Assembly (NCBI GenBank): GCA_919902095.1
Contig: CAKKQL010000034.1
Coordinates: 1 to 9,112, forward strand
Length of the DNA stretch: 9,112 nucleotides
Source: Acidiferrobacterales bacterium
GTDB taxonomy: Bacteria > Pseudomonadota > Gammaproteobacteria > Acidiferrobacterales > Sulfurifustaceae
Direction of reading: 5' to 3'
The notes under the pieces are model-generated. The model saw nothing but the letters and a program-made list of their open reading frames with translations. It was not told the DNA's origin and searched no databases. A program made the position numbers and the translations under genes. How positions within the stretch are numbered: the first letter of the stretch is position 1; each line of letters starts with the position of its first letter. Positions 5,408-9,112 of this stretch are shown in pieces.

Positions 5408-6661
5408 ATGAAAAAGGTCGACGACTTCCGCCTGCGGCTCGGGAAGCACGAGCTGGTGCCGATCATGATCGGCGGCATGGGGGTGGATATCTCGACTGCC
5501 GAGCTTGCACTCGTGGCCGCGCGTCTCGGCGGCATCGGACACATCTCCGACGCCATGGTCCCGACCATCTCGGACCGGCGCTTCAAGACCCGCTTCGTCA
5601 AGGAGAAGCTGAAAAAATACAAGTTCAACGTCGCCAACGTCGACAAGTCTGTGGTGCAGTTCGACCTCGGACGGCTGGCCGAGGCCACGCGCCTGCATGT
5701 CGGCCGGACCATGGAGGCGAAGCGGGGCGACGGGCTCATCTTCATCAACTGCATGGAGAAGCTCACGATGAACGCGCCGCGCGAGACGCTGCGCGCGCGC
5801 ATCGCAGCGGCGATGGACGCGGGCATTGACGGCATCACCCTCAGCGCCGGGCTGCATCTCGGCTCGCTGGCGCTGGTGCAGGATCACCCGCGCTTCCGCG
5901 ACGTGAAATTCGGCATCATCGTTTCATCGCTGCGCGCGCTGCTGTTGTTTCTGCGCAAAACCGCGCGGCTCAACCGACTTCCGGACTACGTCATCGTGGA
6001 GGGGCCGCTTGCCGGCGGCCATCTCGGTTTCGGCATGGACTGGGCGCAATACGATCTCAAGGCCATCGTCAACGAGATTCACCAGTATCTCAAGCAGGAA
6101 GGCCTGAGCATCCCGGTCATCCCCGCCGGCGGTATCTTCACCGGTACCGATGCCGTGGAATTTCTCGAAGCCGGCGCCGCGGCGGTGCAGGTGGCGACAC
6201 GCTTCACCGTGGCCAGGGAATGCGGTCTGCCGGCGCCGGTGCAGCAGGAATACTTCAAATCCGTCGAGGAGGACATCGAGGTCAACCTGATCTCGCCGAC
6301 CGGTTACCCCATGCGCATGCTGAAGAAGAGCCCGGCCATCGGTGCCGGCATCCGCCCGAACTGCGAGGCGTACGGCTATCTGCTCGACGGCACGGGCAAC
6401 TGCGCCTATATCGAGGCCTACAACCGTGAGCTGGAGAAACACCCGGACGGCGAAGACATTTCAGTAAAGGACAAGACCTGTCTGTGCACCCACATGCGCA
6501 ACTTCGATGTCTGGACCTGTGGGCACTACGCCTACCGCCTCAAGGACACCAGCCGGCGCCTGCCGGACGGCAGCTACGCGCAACTCAGCGCCGAGCATAT
6601 TTTCCGTGATTATCAGTTCAGCACCGAGCACCGCGTCGCACTGCCGGAACAACAGAATTAG
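5408..6661 (+). CDS. Nitronate monooxygenase/2-nitropropane dioxygenase-like FMN enzyme with Cys-rich C-terminus
   Basis: Members are FMN TIM-barrel enzymes that oxidise nitronates; the group also includes FabK-type enoyl reductases. Visible motifs are LVPIMIGGMGVDIS (16-29, barrel strand 1), GIDGITLSAGLH (139-150), VIVEGPLAGGHLGFG (195-209, with the usual catalytic H205) and the FMN-phosphate segments IPAGGIFTGTDAV (238-250) and GAAAVQVATRF (256-266). At 417 aa it is longer than the common 320-380 aa form. The extra C-terminal part holds C319, C332, C358, C360 and C371 (RPNC, GNCAY, KTCLCTHM, WTCGHY), an arrangement that could bind metal or an Fe-S cluster. Start ATG 5408 has no Shine-Dalgarno and follows a class A repeat at once. 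The substrate is unknown; a sulfur-related redox role is inferred only from location. Confidence 0.85.
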   Translation: MKKVDDFRLRLGKHELVPIMIGGMGVDISTAELALVAARLGGIGHISDAMVPTISDRRFKTRFVKEKLKKYKFNVANVDKSVVQFDLGRLAEATRLHVGRTMEAKRGDGLIFINCMEKLTMNAPRETLRARIAAAMDAGIDGITLSAGLHLGSLALVQDHPRFRDVKFGIIVSSLRALLLFLRKTARLNRLPDYVIVEGPLAGGHLGFGMDWAQYDLKAIVNEIHQYLKQEGLSIPVIPAGGIFTGTDAVEFLEAGAAAVQVATRFTVARECGLPAPVQQEYFKSVEEDIEVNLISPTGYPMRMLKKSPAIGAGIRPNCEAYGYLLDGTGNCAYIEAYNRELEKHPDGEDISVKDKTCLCTHMRNFDVWTCGHYAYRLKDTSRRLPDGSYAQLSAEHIFRDYQFSTEHRVALPEQQN

Positions 6662-6707
6662 TTCACGGGCTCCAAGCGTTAAACAGTAAATCCTGAAAAC
6701 TCCGCAT
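6662..6707. repeat. Convergent gap with a class A remnant (copy 4)
   Basis: The 46 bp between the two converging genes contain TTAAACAGTAAATCCTGAAA (6679-6698), a decayed single arm of the class A repeat. No U-tract terminator is evident, so transcription from the two sides may overlap. Confidence 0.55.
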
Positions 6708-7325
6708 TCAGCGGTCGATGACCTTGCGCATGGGATCGTGCGCGGGATCGCCGGCCGGCAGGGTGTCGGACACCCAGTCGCCTTTCTTCCAGCCCGGTAC
6801 CGGCGTGTCGCATCCCGGTTTCGGCACAAAGCGCGAGCGCTCGATGAGCTTCATCTTGTGAATGTAGCGCGGGCAGTTGGGAAAAATCTCGCGCGCCCGA
6901 ACGCGCACGATGAACTGGGCCTCGGGGAATTCCGCTTTCAACGGGTCATCGTTGCTGATCGTCGCCTCGCCATTCAGGCGCATGCGCCTCTGGTTCTCGA
7001 AATCAATGAACAGCAGGCCGACTTGGCGCGCCGCGCGAATATTCCCCATCGAGAGGTACATGCCATTGCCGTCATAGTTCGGAAACGCGAGGGTGTGTTC
7101 GTCCACGATACGCACAAATCCCGGCTCGCCGCCCTTGTAGGAGCAATTCACGTGGCCGCGTTCATCCACCGTGGCGAGGAAAAACATGTCCATACGCTCG
7201 ATAAAGTCCTTGTCGCTCGGCTGAAACGTATCGTGCAGCAGCGACTCTTCGAGGCGATCAGCGAGGCGGCGGGTGTCGTAGGCATCCTGCAGTTGTCGGT
7301 GCGATTCACGATAGATATTGGACAT
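6708..7325 (-). CDS. Pyridoxamine-5'-phosphate-oxidase-family (PPOX) FMN-binding split-barrel protein
   Basis: These proteins bind FMN (sometimes F420 or heme) in a split beta-barrel and act as oxidases or reductases of small molecules. The 205-aa product has the hallmark opening FIERMDMFFLATVDERGHVN (41-60), then SYKGGEPGFVRI (62-73), TLAFPNYDGNGMYLSMGNI (78-96) and VGLLFIDFENQRRMRLNGEA (102-121), all typical of this branch. C-terminal residues 150-180 include NCPRYIHKM, a common ending in this subgroup. Start ATG 7325-7323 is set by GGAGG with a 5-nt spacer. It converges on the nitronate-monooxygenase-like gene, which is also a flavoenzyme. It is probably transcribed alone or from the minus-strand block upstream, across repeat copy 5. 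The substrate is unknown. Confidence 0.88.
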   Translation of the reverse strand: MSNIYRESHRQLQDAYDTRRLADRLEESLLHDTFQPSDKDFIERMDMFFLATVDERGHVNCSYKGGEPGFVRIVDEHTLAFPNYDGNGMYLSMGNIRAARQVGLLFIDFENQRRMRLNGEATISNDDPLKAEFPEAQFIVRVRAREIFPNCPRYIHKMKLIERSRFVPKPGCDTPVPGWKKGDWVSDTLPAGDPAHDPMRKVIDR

Positions 7326-7346
7326 GACAGCCTCCGCAAAAAAGGC

Positions 7347-7428
7347 AATTCACAGGATTGTCAGGATTTACAGGATTAAGACCAAGAACATTTTGGTTTT
7401 AATTTTGTTAATCCTGTCTATTTTTTTC
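7347..7428. repeat. Class A palindromic repeat, copy 5
   Basis: The left arm has three units (7351-7379) and the right arm is shortened. ACAGGATTAA (7370-7379) pairs perfectly with TTAATCCTGT (7408-7417), with an inner stem ACCAA (7381-7385) / TTGGT (7393-7397). It lies upstream of the PPOX gene and overlaps the 3' end of the broken small gene, whose stop codon it supplies. Confidence 0.85.
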
Positions 7429-7609
7429 GTATTCCCGCAGTAGGCGCTCCAAGTTGAGCGATTGCAATGCTCCGCGCGCGGCTTCCCACGCGCCTTCAAC
7501 CGCATAGGCCGCTGATAGAAGCCTGTTCGTAGGCTTTGTTCGCTGCTTCCAGGCATGCCGCCCGCACCGCCTCGGCAAGACGCTGTTTTTCTGTTTTTAA
7601 AAGAGACAA
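7408..7609 (-). pseudogene. Small conserved-looking gene broken by a single-base frameshift
   Basis: On the minus strand, from TTG 7609, a 36-codon frame reads MSLLKTEKQRLAEAVRAACL... to SISGLC, then hits TGA (7498-7496) after one more codon. Skipping the single base at 7501 restores a 30-codon frame starting VEGAWEAARGALQSLNLERL, ending at TAA 7410-7408. The joined 66 residues are uniformly Ala/Glu/Leu-rich and helical, and the ISGLC-(x)-EGAWEAA junction reads smoothly. I recall small proteins with a GLC-EGAWE-A motif but cannot name the family. No ATG is present; the TTG has AGGG about 9 nt upstream, within repeat copy 6. The last five codons (KNRQD) and the stop come from repeat copy 5. 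This is either a recent pseudogene, a sequencing error, or less likely programmed frameshifting. Confidence 0.55.
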
Positions 7610-7612
7610 TGA

Positions 7613-7640
7613 TTTAACCCTGTAAATCCTGTGAAATTTT
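7613..7640. repeat. Class A repeat, copy 6 (single arm)
   Basis: TTAACCCTGTAAATCCTGTG (7614-7633) is one right-type arm without a partner close by; the nearest inverse units are in copy 5, across the broken small gene. It sits just past the msrB stop codon, which is part of the AT-rich tail (7641-7643). Confidence 0.75.
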
Positions 7641-8039
<399 letters not shown>

Positions 8040-8047
8040 GACAGTGT

Positions 8048-8053
8048 CCTCCT
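8048..8053 (-). promoter_or_regulatory. Shine-Dalgarno of msrB
   Basis: Perfect AGGAGG on the minus strand, 8 nt before ATG 8039. It decides the start in favour of [11 protein letters not shown]. Confidence 0.8.
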
Positions 8054-8080
8054 GCTTCTCCATAGACCCGCAGGGCAACG

Positions 8081-8755
8081 TCAGAGTTCACTCCACATGC
8101 GGAACAGGTTGACGTACACGGTATTGATGCGCGCCGTGTCCGGGCTGTCCGGCGCCTCCTTGAGCAGGCGCTCGCGCACCTGATTGAGTTCGTACAGCAA
8201 CTCGCGTTTGGCGGGGTCGCGCAGCAGACTCTGCACCCAGGTTACAGCGACGAGACGCTCGCCGCGCGTCACCTCGGCGACGCGGTGCAGGCTCGAAGCC
8301 GGATACATCACGCCGTCTCCCGCTGGCAGCTTTACCTTCTGCTCGCCGAACGCGGTGTTGATGACCAGCTCGCCACCGTCATAGTTCGCCGGATCATTCA
8401 GAAAGATCGTGATGGCGATGTCGGTGCGGTACAGCCCTTCGCCGGTGCCCATGATGGGGTCATCCACGTGGTCGCCGTAGCACATACCGGGGACGTAGCG
8501 CGCATAAAAGGGTGTCGCCACCTTAAACGCCAGTGCGCCGGCGCGATATGCCGGGTGGCGCACGAGACTGCCCATCACCAGGTTGTCGAGCGTTTGTATT
8601 TCCGCCGCCTGCCGATCCGCTTCCTGGTTGTGCTTCACGCGCACGGCGGCCAGACCGGCGGAGGCCTTGCCGTCCACGAATTTCACGCGCGCCAGCAGCT
8701 CGCACGCGCCTTGAAGCTGATCGGGAGTGAGGACGGTTTTCAGGTGCAGGAGCAT
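8081..8755 (-). CDS. PiuC/YbiX-type Fe(II)-dependent 2-oxoglutarate dioxygenase (PKHD-type hydroxylase)
   Basis: The family contains a prolyl-4-hydroxylase-like domain using Fe(II) and 2-oxoglutarate. PiuC/YbiX genes often accompany TonB siderophore receptors and are iron-responsive, though their substrate is unknown. The 224-aa protein is the normal length. Iron ligands are H96-x-D98 in [12 protein letters not shown] and H157 in [17 protein letters not shown], with R167 as the 2-oxoglutarate contact. Also typical are the N-terminal [13 protein letters not shown], the [16 protein letters not shown] segment (55-70) and the [14 protein letters not shown] stretch (119-132). Start ATG 8755-8753 has no clear RBS, and the upstream sequence is a class C repeat. 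No TonB receptor is in view. It is the second Fe(II)/2-oxoglutarate enzyme of this window, unrelated in detail to the TauD-like one. Confidence 0.93.
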   Translation of the reverse strand: MLLHLKTVLTPDQLQGACELLARVKFVDGKASAGLAAVRVKHNQEADRQAAEIQTLDNLVMGSLVRHPAYRAGALAFKVATPFYARYVPGMCYGDHVDDPIMGTGEGLYRTDIAITIFLNDPANYDGGELVINTAFGEQKVKLPAGDGVMYPASSLHRVAEVTRGERLVAVTWVQSLLRDPAKRELLYELNQVRERLLKEAPDSPDTARINTVYVNLFRMWSEL

Positions 8756-8764
8756 ATAAAAGTG

Positions 8765-8842
8765 GTCAGTAGTCAGTTTTCAGTTATCAGTTTAAACTGA
8801 GAACGCCTTGCTGAAAACTGACAGCTGAAGACTGATAACTGG
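8765..8842. repeat. Class C palindromic repeat (CAGTTATCAG type)
   Basis: The array of 7-bp CAGTNNN units has two perfect inverted pairs: GTCAGTTTTCAG (8772-8783) with CTGAAAACTGAC (8811-8822), and CAGTTATCAGT (8781-8791) with ACTGATAACTG (8831-8841). The pairs overlap on the left and are not nested, so a transcript could form one stem or the other, not both fully. It fills the gap between the permease and PiuC-like genes. Confidence 0.8.
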
Positions 8843-8846
8843 TTTT

Positions 8847-9112
8847 TCATCTATAGAACAGCGTCAGCCCGCCGAACAGGACCATCCACGACACCACGCG
8901 CCGGAACGTGCGCTCGTTGATGTGCAGATGCAACTGATTGCTGAACCAGAGCGTGATGGCGAGGAACGGCGCGCTGAAGACCATCATCTCCATAATCTCC
9001 GTCGTGTACGTGCCGTGCACCAGGTATTCCACGGCGCGCAGGGCGTTCATGGACAGGAAGAACGCGAAGGCGTAATGCCGCACGACCGCCTTTTCCTTGA
9101 ACGTCGCCAGCA
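8847..9112 (-). CDS. TauE/SafE-family sulfite/organosulfonate exporter, C-terminal part (runs off right edge)
   Basis: TauE/SafE (TSUP) proteins are inner-membrane carriers for sulfite, sulfoacetate or related anions. The visible 87 C-terminal residues contain about three hydrophobic segments: HYAFAFFLSMNALRAVEYL, MMVFSAPFLAITLWFSNQL and VVSWMVLFGGLTLF. The ending has the typical pattern of a short basic loop (HINERTFRRVV) before the last helix, stopping a few residues after it (TGA 8849-8847). The frame is open to the last base, so the true start lies beyond the window; a GTG at 9083 is merely internal. Export of sulfite, the toxic product of reverse Dsr, would suit the context but the substrate is not shown by sequence. 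Confidence 0.72.
   Translation of the reverse strand, partial: LATFKEKAVVRHYAFAFFLSMNALRAVEYLVHGTYTTEIMEMMVFSAPFLAITLWFSNQLHLHINERTFRRVVSWMVLFGGLTLFYR

Noticed and set aside
2346..7640. Class A repeats as a CRISPR array, prompted by the nearby Cas6-like gene
   Set aside because: Units are 9 bp in tandem within palindromes, copies are 0.3-2 kb apart with genes between, and there are no uniform spacers.
9084..9112. GTG 9083 as the true start of a 78-aa membrane protein
   Set aside because: The frame is open upstream to the window edge, and the sequence looks like the tail of a longer TauE/SafE permease.

Overview
The window (about 9.1 kb, GC-rich, dense in genes) most likely comes from a chemolithotrophic sulfur-oxidising proteobacterium, probably a gammaproteobacterium. 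The strongest evidence is a gene cut by the left edge: the N-terminal 259 residues of DsrA, the alpha subunit of siroheme dissimilatory sulfite reductase, with all four siroheme/[4Fe-4S] cysteines. It reads leftward, presumably into the rest of a dsr operon. A DsrC-family gene, a rhodanese-type sulfurtransferase and a TauE/SafE-type sulfite exporter nearby fit sulfur oxidation (reverse Dsr). The species assignment is inference.

Layout. (1) 1-778, minus: dsrA, partial. (2) 779-1198: a divergent regulatory region with an AT-rich core and two small palindromes. (3) 1199-6661, all plus strand: TauD/TfdA-like Fe(II)/2-oxoglutarate dioxygenase, a 65-aa protein 3 nt downstream, a 236-aa helical TPR-like protein, a Cas6/Cmx6-like RAMP protein with no CRISPR in sight, a DsrC-family protein lacking both redox cysteines, a two-domain sulfurtransferase, and an FMN-dependent nitronate-monooxygenase-like enzyme with a cysteine-rich C-terminus. 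(4) 6708-9112, all minus strand: an FMN-binding split-barrel (PPOX) protein, a small frameshifted gene, MsrB, a PiuC/YbiX-type Fe(II) dioxygenase, and the C-terminus of a TauE/SafE permease running off the right edge.

Most wider gaps between these genes contain dispersed palindromic repeats of three sequence classes. Class A is built from 9-bp ACAGGATT units and has six full, partial or remnant copies. Class B (GGTACGAGG type) abuts the sulfurtransferase start. Class C (CAGTTATCAG type) lies between the permease and PiuC genes. Two class A copies form 24-bp-armed hairpins, and several genes start within tens of bases of a repeat with no clear Shine-Dalgarno sequence.

The plus-strand block looks like an accessory module to the Dsr pathway. 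The sulfurtransferase handles sulfane sulfur. The cysteine-less DsrC paralogue cannot carry sulfur in the canonical way and may be regulatory. The Cas6-like protein may be an RNA-binding or RNA-processing protein used outside CRISPR immunity. The minus-strand block mixes sulfur export (TauE), oxidative repair (MsrB), flavin/iron enzymes and iron-linked dioxygenase functions. The functional links are inference; the gene families are mostly clear from sequence motifs.
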